In this document: positions 1 through 6,228 of the stretch, in pieces
How the letters are laid out: each line of letters opens with the position of its first letter
Numbering within the stretch: the stretch's first letter is position 1
NCBI GenBank assembly: GCA_964587515.1
Contig: CAZPMO010000217.1
Location: forward strand, 1-7,389
Length of the DNA stretch: 7,389 nt
Reading direction: 5' to 3'
Source of the DNA: CAZPMO01 sp964587515
Lineage (GTDB): Bacteria; Pseudomonadota; Alphaproteobacteria; MPNO01
Notes under the pieces: model-generated
What the model was told of the DNA's origin: nothing
Seen by the model: only the letters and a program-made list of their open reading frames with translations
The model's database searches: none
Position numbers and translations under genes: made by a program

Positions 1-48
1 CGACATGATCCTACGGGATGGCACAGCAATCAAATGGGTGACCGACAT
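1..48 (-). CDS. possible N-terminus of IS21-type IstA transposase, cut by window edge
   Basis: This minus-strand frame is open from an ATG at 48 to the left edge and reads MSVTHLIAVPSRRIMS. An in-frame GTG at 24 would start at VPSRRIMS. From memory, IstA proteins of IS21-family elements often begin with a (M/V)P-[ST]-R-R-I-type stretch followed by MRKIRE-like residues, and this short peptide resembles that. Only 16 codons are visible and no clear Shine-Dalgarno precedes either start. The family call therefore rests on a very short match plus the repeats found just outside it (121-169). It could be chance. The neighbouring sequence to the left would settle it at once. Confidence 0.25.
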   Translation of the reverse strand, partial: MSVTHLIAVPSRRIMS

Positions 49-170
49 GGCCCAACCCGGGACTTCGGTTTGCAATTTCCGTAATAAATTGAATACCCCT
101 GAAATTTTCCGGATGAAATGGGCCGGACATCGGGCGCACATGGCCGGATGCGAATAAAATAGCGAATAAG
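1..170 (-). mobile_element. possible end of an IS21-like element
   Basis: On the minus strand this stretch shows short repeated words ahead of a putative istA start: GGCCGGA at 121-127 and 142-148 (21 bp apart), CCGGATG at 109-115 and 144-150, and GCGAATAA at 150-157 and 162-169 (12 bp apart). Multiple sub-terminal repeats next to the istA start are a known property of IS21-family ends. No opposite end, no target duplication and no clear outer boundary can be seen, so the right limit given here is only where the repeats stop. An ordinary regulatory region with repeated operator words is the main alternative. Confidence 0.22.
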
Positions 171-259
171 GTCTAATTTCAGGCGATCTCTGCTTGATCG
201 CGCCAGATATTTTCCGACAATCTCTTGAAATTTCGGTCATATTGGTTGAAATTTCCTCC
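69..259. repeat. six iterated GAAATTTCC-like words
   Basis: Read on the plus strand, related words recur at 72-81 (GCAATTTCCG), 101-112 (GAAATTTTCCGG), 174-180 (TAATTTC), 206-216 (GATATTTTCCG), 225-236 (TTGAAATTTCGG) and 246-257 (TTGAAATTTCCT). The loose consensus is GAAATTTTCCG, and its core GAAATTTC is itself palindromic. The cluster occupies an AT-rich, apparently non-coding stretch directly upstream of a repressor gene. Operator sites for that repressor are the simplest reading. Binding sites for a transposase at a mobile-element end are the alternative. The copies are degenerate and AT-rich, so some could be chance. Confidence 0.4.
225..255. promoter_or_regulatory. candidate repressor operator, two TTGAAATTTC copies
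   Basis: TTGAAATTTC occurs exactly at 225-234 and again at 246-255. The 21-bp spacing is two helical turns, which would place two bound dimers on the same DNA face. Each copy contains the perfect palindrome GAAATTTC. The second copy overlaps the -35/-10 spacer of the candidate promoter at 242-270, the usual place for an autorepressing operator. That the downstream XRE/S24 protein binds here is inferred from position only. Confidence 0.45.
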
Positions 260-270
260 CATTTTATACT
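242..270 (+). promoter_or_regulatory. candidate sigma70-type promoter of the repressor gene
   Basis: TTGGTT at 242-247 matches four of six bases of the -35 consensus. TATACT at 265-270 matches five of six bases of the -10 consensus. The spacer is exactly 17 bp. Transcription would begin near 277 and leave a leader of about 100 nt before the repressor ATG at 380. The spacer contains one of the TTGAAATTTC copies, so a protein bound there would block RNA polymerase. Confidence 0.5.
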
Positions 271-291
271 TTTTCGATATTCGATTCCGCC

Positions 292-309
292 CATATATTG
301 CATTATATG
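292..309. repeat. short inverted repeat CATATA-N6-TATATG
   Basis: CATATA at 292-297 and TATATG at 304-309 are perfect 6-bp inverted arms around a 6-nt centre. The repeat lies downstream of the proposed -10 element and upstream of the AGAGGG ribosome-binding site at 321-326. It could be an additional operator half-site pair or a weak RNA hairpin. In such AT-rich DNA it could also be accidental. Confidence 0.25.
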
Positions 310-338
310 AAATATTATCAAGAGGGATTTTTCGTATC

Positions 339-383
339 ATGCCATGGTCTTTAATTTGCGTTTATGGCAATTTTACGACATGA
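339..383 (+). CDS. possible 14-codon leader peptide coupled to the repressor
   Basis: An ATG at 339 opens a frame encoding MPWSLICVYGNFTT. Its TGA stop (381-383) overlaps the repressor ATG at 380 in an ATGA junction. AGAGGG at 321-326 is the only good Shine-Dalgarno in this leader. It lies 12 nt upstream of 339, a little long but usable, 17 nt upstream of the alternative ATG at 344, and 53 nt upstream of 380. The repressor start at 380 has no Shine-Dalgarno of its own, which fits translational coupling through this small frame. Nothing about the peptide is recognisable, and it may merely be the accidental result of an alternative start at 344. Confidence 0.3.
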   Translation: MPWSLICVYGNFTT

Positions 384-1006
384 CTAATCGCATCAGATAC
401 TGGCGGAAGCTTCGCAAGTTGACGCTGGAGAAACTGGCCGAACGGCTCGGCACGTCGGCGGGCCATCTCCACAAGTGGGAGACCGGCAAGGTTTCGATCA
501 CGCTGGATCGGCTGACCCAGGTTTCCGAAGCTCTCGGCTGCAGTATCATCGATCTGGTCGAGGGACTGGCCAAGGTCCCGGTTGTCGGCAAGGTCGGCGC
601 CGGCGCGTCGGTCTTCTCGGTCGACGCCTACCCGCTCGGTCACGGCCAGCGCATGGTTCGCTGCCCGACCGGCCTCGACCCGCAACAAACCGTGGCGGTC
701 GAAGTCGAAGGCGATTCAATGTTGCCTATCGAGGAAGGTTGGCTGCTGTTCTATACGCGCAATTACGAGGGCGTGCCGGTCGAATGTCTCGGCAAGCTCT
801 GCGTCGTCCAGCTGATCGATGAGGGTCCGCGCTATGTGAAGCGGATCAAGCTCGGCCGCAAGCCGGGGCTGTTCAACTTGTACAGCACCAACGCGCGCGA
901 GATGGAGGATATGCCGCTGAGCTGGGCCGCGCCGGTGCTGGACGCGCGGCCGCCGGACCCGGAAGAAGAGCAGGAAAAGCTCGAACTGGAACGCGCCTCG
1001 GCTTAA
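380..1006 (+). CDS. XRE-family repressor with S24/LexA-like C-terminal domain
   Basis: This is a 208-residue DNA-binding regulator of the phage CI/LexA-like type. Residues about 14-53 form an XRE helix-turn-helix (LTLEKLAERLGTSAGHLHKW and onward). A short linker leads to GKVGAGASVF (about 70-79), where Ala74-Gly75 is placed like the self-cleavage dipeptide of LexA/CI proteins. The motif VEGDSMLP carries the nucleophile Ser113, and YVKRIK carries the general-base Lys154, so the Ser-Lys dyad looks intact. The tail is acidic. The ATG at 380 is chosen because family members start just before the helix-turn-helix. An in-frame ATG at 344 would add 12 residues of no obvious value. The gene stands alone on the plus strand behind a promoter with candidate operators, and it converges on the catabolic operon. 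Its targets, and whether it responds to DNA damage, cannot be read here. Confidence 0.88.
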   Translation: MTNRIRYWRKLRKLTLEKLAERLGTSAGHLHKWETGKVSITLDRLTQVSEALGCSIIDLVEGLAKVPVVGKVGAGASVFSVDAYPLGHGQRMVRCPTGLDPQQTVAVEVEGDSMLPIEEGWLLFYTRNYEGVPVECLGKLCVVQLIDEGPRYVKRIKLGRKPGLFNLYSTNAREMEDMPLSWAAPVLDARPPDPEEEQEKLELERASA

Positions 1007-1018
1007 CGGCCCGACGGG

Positions 1019-1447
1019 TCAACTGGCCCCACCCAGCTCGCCGGCCTCTCTCAACTTCTGGGCCTTCGCCTCCAGACGCTGTTTCTGACGGTCCTTGTCT
1101 ATCACGAAGCGGACATGGCGCGCCTTGCCGACATGGTCCAGCGCGTCGTGGACGTCGACATCGAAGGAAACCCGGCGACCATCGACCTCGATCACCGTCG
1201 CCGAGACATCAACCCAGCATCCGAGAAGCGTCGCGCCCAGATGATCGACCTCGACGCGCGCGCCGACACTGTCCTCGCCGTCGTCGAGATGCTCAAGCGC
1301 CAGGAGGCGGCAGGTTTCCTCGATATCGCGCACCATCCACGGCGTCGCATAGACGCGCAGTTCCTCGCCCATGAAATCGATCGTCCGGTCTCGGTCGACC
1401 GTCACCCGCCGGGTGGTCTTTAATTCCTGCTTCAGAGTGTCCTTCAT
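1019..1447 (-). CDS. FlK-like acyl-CoA thioesterase, hotdog fold
   Basis: This 142-residue protein resembles the fluoroacetyl-CoA thioesterase (FlK) family, whose members hydrolyse acyl-CoA thioesters in the cytoplasm. It has the family start pattern (RRVTVDRDRTIDFMGEELRV), followed by ATPWMVRDIEE and VGARVEVDHLG. Thr35, Glu43 and His69 fall at the same spacing as the FlK triad as I recall it (Thr42, Glu50, His76). The ATG at 1447 is preceded by GGAGG with 9-nt spacing. Longer in-frame extensions to 1615 would run into the synthetase gene and are not conserved-looking. It is the last gene of the operon, 22 nt after the synthetase, and ends 12 nt from the convergent repressor stop. Likely roles are releasing CoA from a dead-end intermediate or hydrolysing a toxic acyl-CoA. 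The true substrate is unknown, and the charged tail (about 118-135) is probably helical. Confidence 0.85.
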   Translation of the reverse strand: MKDTLKQELKTTRRVTVDRDRTIDFMGEELRVYATPWMVRDIEETCRLLALEHLDDGEDSVGARVEVDHLGATLLGCWVDVSATVIEVDGRRVSFDVDVHDALDHVGKARHVRFVIDKDRQKQRLEAKAQKLREAGELGGAS

Positions 1448-1456
1448 TTTCGTCCG

Positions 1457-1461
1457 CCTCC
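1457..1461 (-). promoter_or_regulatory. ribosome-binding site GGAGG of the thioesterase gene
   Basis: On the minus strand GGAGG ends 9 nt before the ATG at 1447, inside the 22-nt gap that follows the synthetase stop. It decides the start: the longer open frame upstream has no comparable signal and overlaps the synthetase. Confidence 0.7.
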
Positions 1462-1469
1462 GCCGTTGT

Positions 1470-3011
1470 TCATGCGCCGCCGTAAATCCTGCGGAGCTCG
1501 GTTTTGAGAATTTTGCCCATCGCGCTTTTCGGCAATTCATCGACGAACGCCATGCGGCGGGGAATCTTGTAACCGCCGATCCTCTCGCGGCAATGATCGA
1601 CGATGTCGCCCTCACTCAACTCGGCGCCCGGCGCGGGCACGATCGCCGCGAACAACGCCTCGCCGAATTTCTCGTCCGGCACCCCGATCACCGCGACCTC
1701 GTGCACCCCGGGATGCTGATAAAGCGCCGCCTCGACCTCCGAGGAGTAAACGTTTTCGGCGCCGGTGATGATCATGTCCTTCTTGCGATCGAGCAGATAC
1801 ATGTAGCCGCCCGCATCGACGCAAGCGACATCGCCGGTGTGAAACCAGCCGTCACGGAAGGCGCTTTCATTTTCTTCCGCGCGGTTAAGATATCCCCTGG
1901 TGACGTTGGGACCGCGCACCACCACTTCGCCCGCCTCGCCGACCGGGACCTCACACCCATCATCGTCAAAAATACGCAGATCGACGCCGATCACCGGGCG
2001 ACCGACCGATTTGAGCAACTCGAATTGACCGGAAGCGAGCGCCTCTTTGTGTTCTTCCATGTCCAGCGTCGTGAGGATCGGCGATGTCTCGGTAAGGCCA
2101 TAGCCCTGCTGCAGCTCGGCGCCGGGAAAACGTTCGATGGTGCGGCGGATCCATTCCACCGCCATCGGCGAGGAACCGTAGAACAGCAACCGGAAGCTCG
2201 AAATATCGAAGCTGTCGAAATCTTCCTCCTGCAGGGTCATTATCACCATGGTCGGCGCCAGCATCGCCATGGTCACCCGGTGATCCTGGATCGCCTGCAA
2301 CAGATTTCGGCCCGTGAATTGGGGCAGATAGACGTGAGCCGCGCCCATCAGCGTAAATGCGGTGCCCAGAAGATCAGCCGAATGAAACATCGGCGCGACG
2401 TGGATAAAGACATCGTCGAGACGAATGCGCATGGCCGGCGCGACCTGCATGCCGTTGGAATAGACGTTCGCATGGCTCAGCCGAACGCCCTTGCTGCGCC
2501 CTGTCGTCCCGCCCGTATAGAGCAGGATCGCATCGTCGTCCTCGGTGCTGGGATGAGACTCCGCCGGCTCGGCCTCGGCGATCAGTGTCTCGTATTGCGG
2601 CCATGAAACGTCGGCTGGCGCCGCGGCAATATAAAGGAAGCGGTCCTGCCAGGGCGCCAGTTCGTTCGCCGTCGCAAGATCGATCAGCGCATCTTCCGCC
2701 GCCAGCAACCGGCAATCGGCATCGTCCAGGATGAAGCGAATTTCCGGTGGCGCGAGCCTGTAATTGACCGGCACCGGCACCGCGCCCATCCAATAGCCGG
2801 CGTGGATCAACTCCGCATGTCGGAAGGTATTGCGGCAGAGAATGCCAAAGCGATCACCCTGGCCGATGCCAAGTCGCTGAAGCGCCGCGGCCGCGCGCAT
2901 GGCGCGATCAGTGAACTCCGCATAGGTAAAGTCGCGTTCGGGGTCGAGGATCGCCGGACGCGCGCCGTAAAGCCGGCGCGCCCGTTCGATCGCCGAAACC
3001 ATGGTCCGCAT
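1470..3011 (-). CDS. AMP-forming acyl-CoA synthetase (ANL superfamily)
   Basis: This 513-residue enzyme activates a carboxylic acid with ATP to an acyl-adenylate and transfers it to CoA. Motifs in order are the phosphate-binding loop YTGGTTGRSK (165-174), YGLTE (304-308), WFHTGD (389-394), DRKKDMIITGAENVYSSEVE (408-427) and the C-terminal PKSAMGK, whose Lys500 is the adenylation lysine. The length and complete motif set indicate a functional enzyme of the long/medium-chain fatty-acid or caiC-like type. Substrate specificity cannot be assigned. It follows the HyuB gene after 71 nt, the largest gap in the operon, and GGAG lies 14 nt upstream of the ATG at 3011. An ATG three codons further in is a possible alternative. 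In context it would supply acyl-CoA to the phosphotransferase/dehydrogenase pair, like LvaE of the levulinate pathway, but this is inference. Confidence 0.92.
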   Translation of the reverse strand: MRTMVSAIERARRLYGARPAILDPERDFTYAEFTDRAMRAAAALQRLGIGQGDRFGILCRNTFRHAELIHAGYWMGAVPVPVNYRLAPPEIRFILDDADCRLLAAEDALIDLATANELAPWQDRFLYIAAAPADVSWPQYETLIAEAEPAESHPSTEDDDAILLYTGGTTGRSKGVRLSHANVYSNGMQVAPAMRIRLDDVFIHVAPMFHSADLLGTAFTLMGAAHVYLPQFTGRNLLQAIQDHRVTMAMLAPTMVIMTLQEEDFDSFDISSFRLLFYGSSPMAVEWIRRTIERFPGAELQQGYGLTETSPILTTLDMEEHKEALASGQFELLKSVGRPVIGVDLRIFDDDGCEVPVGEAGEVVVRGPNVTRGYLNRAEENESAFRDGWFHTGDVACVDAGGYMYLLDRKKDMIITGAENVYSSEVEAALYQHPGVHEVAVIGVPDEKFGEALFAAIVPAPGAELSEGDIVDHCRERIGGYKIPRRMAFVDELPKSAMGKILKTELRRIYGGA

Positions 3012-3082
3012 GACGTTCTATTGATCTCCATGATATGGCCGCGTTGCGCCGATGTTAGCGGCTGAAACCGCGCATGACCACT

Positions 3083-4837
3083 TCAGTCCTTGGCGCGCGC
3101 CTCGCGCGCCCGCGCACTGGCCTCCATATCAACTTCGAGCGTGTCCGGATCACAGACCACCCCATAATCCCGGAGCGCGGATTCGGGCGACACATAACCC
3201 TGCCGAAGATCGTCGCGCACCTCCTCGATCGGGCGCTCAAACGGCGCGCCGAAACCACCGCCACCGCCCGACCGCAAGGCGAAGGCCTCGCCGGCTTCGA
3301 GACGCGCGGTCAGCACCTTGGCATTGGGAAAGTCGTCTTTCCAGGCGCCATCGCGGCGCACCGCCACCGAGTTGCCAATGGCCACGCCACCGCCTTCGAG
3401 ACCCCAGGGCGCGCAGTGGACCCGTTCGATCTGGGTGTTCATGGTGATATTGGTCCGCGCCTGAATCACGGTCTCGATGCCGAGCCCGCCGCGCCGCCGT
3501 CCGGGACCGCCGGAATCGGGGCGCAACCGGTGGGATTCCATCATGATCGGATATTTCGCCTCGAGTTGCTCGGCCGGGCTGTTATGGGTGTCGCCATCGT
3601 TCATGCAAATCGTTGCGCTTATTCCATCTTCCTGGCGTTTCGCGCCCCAGCCACCGCCGGTCGGCCCGATGAAGGCGATAAAGAATTCCGATTTCTCGAC
3701 GTTGACGCCGTTGATCATCGCGATCACCAGGTCGGCGTGGTGCCCGGCGACAACCTGGTCGGGGATGGCCGGCGCCAGCGCCTTGAAAATCGTGTCGATA
3801 ATGGTCATCGGGAACGTCATCCACCAGCGCATCGGCGCGGGCCGCCGGGCGCTGACCACCTTGCCCATGGGTACGATGGTTTTCAGGTTGCGGAACGATC
3901 CGTCATTGATGGGATAGTCCCGCGGCGACGTCAGGCACTTGAAGGCCACCTGGGCGCAGGCATGGCCCGTGGTCACGCCGGAGTTATAAAAGCCGCGCAC
4001 CTGTTCCGCGACGTTCGACAGATCGACGGTCATCTCATCGCCCGCGACCTCGACGCGTACGCGAATGGGGATCGGTTCGCTTACATTGACGCCGTCGTCA
4101 TCCATAAAAGATTCGGCTTCGTAGACGCCGTCGGGGATCGCCAGCGTGCGCGTGCGCGCAGCCGCCGCCGACTGATCCATGATTACGGAGATCGCGGTCA
4201 GCACTTCGTCGCGGCCATAGCGTTCGATCAGTTCCAGGAATCGGCGTTCGCCCGTCTTGATGGCGGTAAGCTGGGCGCGGAGATCGCCCATCGCTCGATC
4301 CGGCAGCCGTACATTCATATAGAGGATATCGAGCAGGTCCTGATTGACCACGCCGGCGCGCTGATATTTCAGGATCGGGATTTGCAGGCCTTCCGAGAAG
4401 ATATCGGTAGTCATCCCGTCGAGCGTTCCGCCGATGTCGGGCCAATGGGCCATGCAACAGGCAAACCCGATCAGTTCGCCCTCGTGAAATATCGGCAGGC
4501 TGAAGGTGAGATGGTTGAGATGACTGCCGGTAATGTAGGCGTCGTTGGTCAGCAGGATATCGCCGGGCTCGATGCCGTCCGCACCGAAATGCGCGAGTTT
4601 GGCCTTCACCGTTTCGGCCATGCCCCGGATGAACATTGGCAACCCGAGGCCGATGGAAACCGTTTCGCCTTTCGCGGTGAACAGCCCAACGGTGAAGTCC
4701 AGCGCCTCATAAATGATCATGTTGTAGGCGGTGCGCATGAGATTGGATTTCATTTCTTCGGTCACCGCGAAGACCCCATTGCGCACGACCTCGGTGACCA
4801 CCGGATCAAAACCACTCGACTTTTCTTTTTCTGCCAT
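3083..4837 (-). CDS. HyuB-type hydantoinase B/oxoprolinase subunit
   Basis: This 584-residue protein is a full-length member of the hydantoinase B/oxoprolinase family. The family includes subunits of ATP-dependent N-methylhydantoinase, 5-oxoprolinase and acetone or acetophenone carboxylases. Visible family signatures are DPVVTEVVRNG near the N-terminus (11-21), LLTNDAYITGSHLNHL (95-110, the usual NDPY..G.H block), HWPDIGG (131-137), NSPAEQLEAKYP (419-430) and LRPDSGGPGRRRGGLG (438-453), with a Gly-rich GGGGGFG near 524-530. The partner HyuA normally supplies the nucleotide-binding half and is usually adjacent. No HyuA is present on either side here. The gene starts 6 nt after the DUF6285-like stop, with an AGAG-type weak ribosome site, so coupling is likely. 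Its reaction could be ring opening or carboxylation of the pathway substrate, but the sequence does not say which. Confidence 0.9.
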   Translation of the reverse strand: MAEKEKSSGFDPVVTEVVRNGVFAVTEEMKSNLMRTAYNMIIYEALDFTVGLFTAKGETVSIGLGLPMFIRGMAETVKAKLAHFGADGIEPGDILLTNDAYITGSHLNHLTFSLPIFHEGELIGFACCMAHWPDIGGTLDGMTTDIFSEGLQIPILKYQRAGVVNQDLLDILYMNVRLPDRAMGDLRAQLTAIKTGERRFLELIERYGRDEVLTAISVIMDQSAAAARTRTLAIPDGVYEAESFMDDDGVNVSEPIPIRVRVEVAGDEMTVDLSNVAEQVRGFYNSGVTTGHACAQVAFKCLTSPRDYPINDGSFRNLKTIVPMGKVVSARRPAPMRWWMTFPMTIIDTIFKALAPAIPDQVVAGHHADLVIAMINGVNVEKSEFFIAFIGPTGGGWGAKRQEDGISATICMNDGDTHNSPAEQLEAKYPIMMESHRLRPDSGGPGRRRGGLGIETVIQARTNITMNTQIERVHCAPWGLEGGGVAIGNSVAVRRDGAWKDDFPNAKVLTARLEAGEAFALRSGGGGGFGAPFERPIEEVRDDLRQGYVSPESALRDYGVVCDPDTLEVDMEASARAREARAKD

Positions 4838-4843
4838 TCGTCT

Positions 4844-5224
4844 CTACTCGTCGTTTTTCAGATAGTTGGGATTGCATTCTCCAAGCCGCGCCAGGGTCGT
4901 CTCGCTCAGCAGACGCGTCGCGGCGTCGCGCCGAGGCCCGGGATTGTCGAACTCGCCGGCCCTGAGATCCTCCGCGAAGCGACGATTGAGATCATCGAGC
5001 GACGGCTCGCCATCCCCTTGGGGTGCCAGCAATTCGACGAGAGCCTCGCGTTCCGCGATCATGCCGGCGTCGCCATTTTCCGCTTCTCGCCCAGCGATTC
5101 CCATCGCGGCGGCGACCATCAGCGCGTTGTATCTCTGGTCGGCGGGTAGCGCGGGCAGCACCTCCTCCAGCAATCGCCGGCGCGCTATGGCGAGAAGATC
5201 GACCGCATCCGGCCTGTCGCGCAT
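4844..5224 (-). CDS. DUF6285-like small protein, probable partner of the phosphotransferase
   Basis: This 126-residue, probably all-helical cytoplasmic protein opens with MRDRPDAVDLLAIARRRLLE, the pattern I associate with DUF6285 proteins. Those are typically encoded beside an APH-like phosphotransferase and an acyl-CoA dehydrogenase. No catalytic motif, signal peptide or membrane segment is visible. The ATG at 5224 shares one base with the preceding TGA (TGATG), and a GTG at 5227 would give a 4-nt overlap. Both indicate tight translational coupling to the phosphotransferase. In the P. putida levulinate pathway a small protein, LvaB, is needed together with the kinase LvaA. By position and size this protein may be the equivalent. 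That equivalence is inferred, and I have not compared the sequences. Confidence 0.8.
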   Translation of the reverse strand: MRDRPDAVDLLAIARRRLLEEVLPALPADQRYNALMVAAAMGIAGREAENGDAGMIAEREALVELLAPQGDGEPSLDDLNRRFAEDLRAGEFDNPGPRRDAATRLLSETTLARLGECNPNYLKNDE

Positions 5225-6228
5225 CACACCACCCCCGTCAACGATAAAACTTCATATTCAAGTTCCGGCAGCCGGCGGCCAATCAGCGCGAGATCGAGGC
5301 TGGGCTCGGCGCCGCTTAGATGACGCGCGGTCTGGTGCAGCGCCACGACGGCCCACCGGACATGCGCCATCACCTCCCAATATCGCGCCGCGTCGCGGTC
5401 GATTTGGCGCCCGGATCCCGCTTCGTAGCCCGAATAGAATATTTCGCGCGACGCGATGCCGCCGGCCTCGAAGCTGTCCGAGCCGAACCGCCAGCATTTC
5501 GCGCAAAACCAGGCAAGGTCTTCGATCGGCTCGCTCCATCCGGCGAACTCCCAGTCGAGAACCCCGGTCAACTCCCCGTCGGAGACCATATAGTTGCCGG
5601 TGCGAAAATCGTGGTGCGCAAGGACGGTCTCTCCCGGGGGCTGGGCGTGGGTTTCCAGCCAGCGCAGGCCCCATTCGAGCGCCGGATGAGGCGCCGGTTC
5701 GGCATCGAGATAAGCTCGGTATTTCATCACCGAATCGAGCGCCGGCCCGTGGCGGGGCAATTCAAGGAAAGCCAGATCCTCGCGCGGCGGCGTGATCGAA
5801 TGGATCTTCGCCAGCTCCGCGCCCAGCCTTCGCGCCAACGCCTCGTGCGGCGCGCCACGAACGATGCGGCCACCCAACGCCTCGCCTTCTATGCGCCGCA
5901 TCAAATAGAACGGCGCGCCGATTACCGATCCGTCGCCACAATACCATAGCGGTTCGGGAACCGTCACGCCGGCGGCGTGGGCCGCGCTAAGCAGGGCAAA
6001 TTGTTGATCGAGCGGCAGGCTTTCCGGCACCGTCGATTTCGCCTCGGTCCGCAGCACCAGGCGAGCTGTCCCGGCCATCAAACCGCCCTCGATCATGACA
6101 TCGAGCGCGCGGTTCTCCTGAATTGCGCCGCCGACCAGTAAATCATCGCGCTGTAATTCCGCGTTGGTGGCGCCGGCGGCTTTGGCAATGAAGGCGGCTA
6201 GCGCGGACTGTGCGTTATTGCCGTTCAA
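5224..6228 (-). CDS. APH-like phosphotransferase of the ACAD10/ACAD11 and LvaA type
   Basis: This 334-residue protein has an aminoglycoside-phosphotransferase/choline-kinase fold. The catalytic loop HHDFRTGN (about 205-212) carries Asp207 and Asn212, and VLDWEFAGWSEPIEDLAWF supplies the metal-binding Asp225. A nucleotide-binding loop (GGAIQENRAL) lies near residue 33. In this context it is unlikely to be a resistance enzyme. Relatives next to acyl-CoA dehydrogenases phosphorylate the 4-hydroxy group of 4-hydroxyacyl-CoA. The TTG at 6228 is chosen as start because it overlaps the dehydrogenase stop (TTGA) and follows GGAG at 6 nt. The upstream in-frame codons to 6342 lie inside the dehydrogenase and look unlike kinase sequence. 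It is followed directly by the DUF6285-like gene. Substrate assignment is inferred from family and neighbours. Confidence 0.9.
   Translation of the reverse strand: MNGNNAQSALAAFIAKAAGATNAELQRDDLLVGGAIQENRALDVMIEGGLMAGTARLVLRTEAKSTVPESLPLDQQFALLSAAHAAGVTVPEPLWYCGDGSVIGAPFYLMRRIEGEALGGRIVRGAPHEALARRLGAELAKIHSITPPREDLAFLELPRHGPALDSVMKYRAYLDAEPAPHPALEWGLRWLETHAQPPGETVLAHHDFRTGNYMVSDGELTGVLDWEFAGWSEPIEDLAWFCAKCWRFGSDSFEAGGIASREIFYSGYEAGSGRQIDRDAARYWEVMAHVRWAVVALHQTARHLSGAEPSLDLALIGRRLPELEYEVLSLTGVV

Noticed and set aside
2..157. Plus-strand frame open from the left edge for 51 codons, ending in TAA at 155-157
   Set aside because: No family resemblance, third-position composition unlike the neighbouring genes, and a length that can occur by chance. 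It also overlaps the repeated words.
1..343. tRNA, small RNA or CRISPR array in the AT-rich left region
   Set aside because: No cloverleaf pattern and no regular repeat-spacer structure. The repeated words are short, degenerate and unevenly spaced.
1371..2606. Long plus-strand open frame (411 codons) opposite the acyl-CoA synthetase
   Set aside because: The minus strand carries all ANL synthetase motifs across this region. The plus-strand protein shows no family resemblance.
3012..3082. Terminator or internal promoter in the 71-nt gap between HyuB and the synthetase
   Set aside because: Only a weak GCCGC/GCGGC pairing with a 15-nt loop and no T-run is visible, and no convincing -35/-10 pair is present.
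3074..5149. Very long plus-strand open frame (691 codons) opposite the HyuB gene
   Set aside because: It is antisense to a full-length protein with clear HyuB signatures and has no recognisable domain. Its composition is rich in His, Arg, Asp and Ala, typical of shadow frames in high-GC DNA.
5224..6228. Aminoglycoside-resistance kinase
   Set aside because: The fold is shared, but the gene sits in an acyl-CoA operon overlapping a dehydrogenase, matching the ACAD10/11-LvaA type rather than a resistance cassette.
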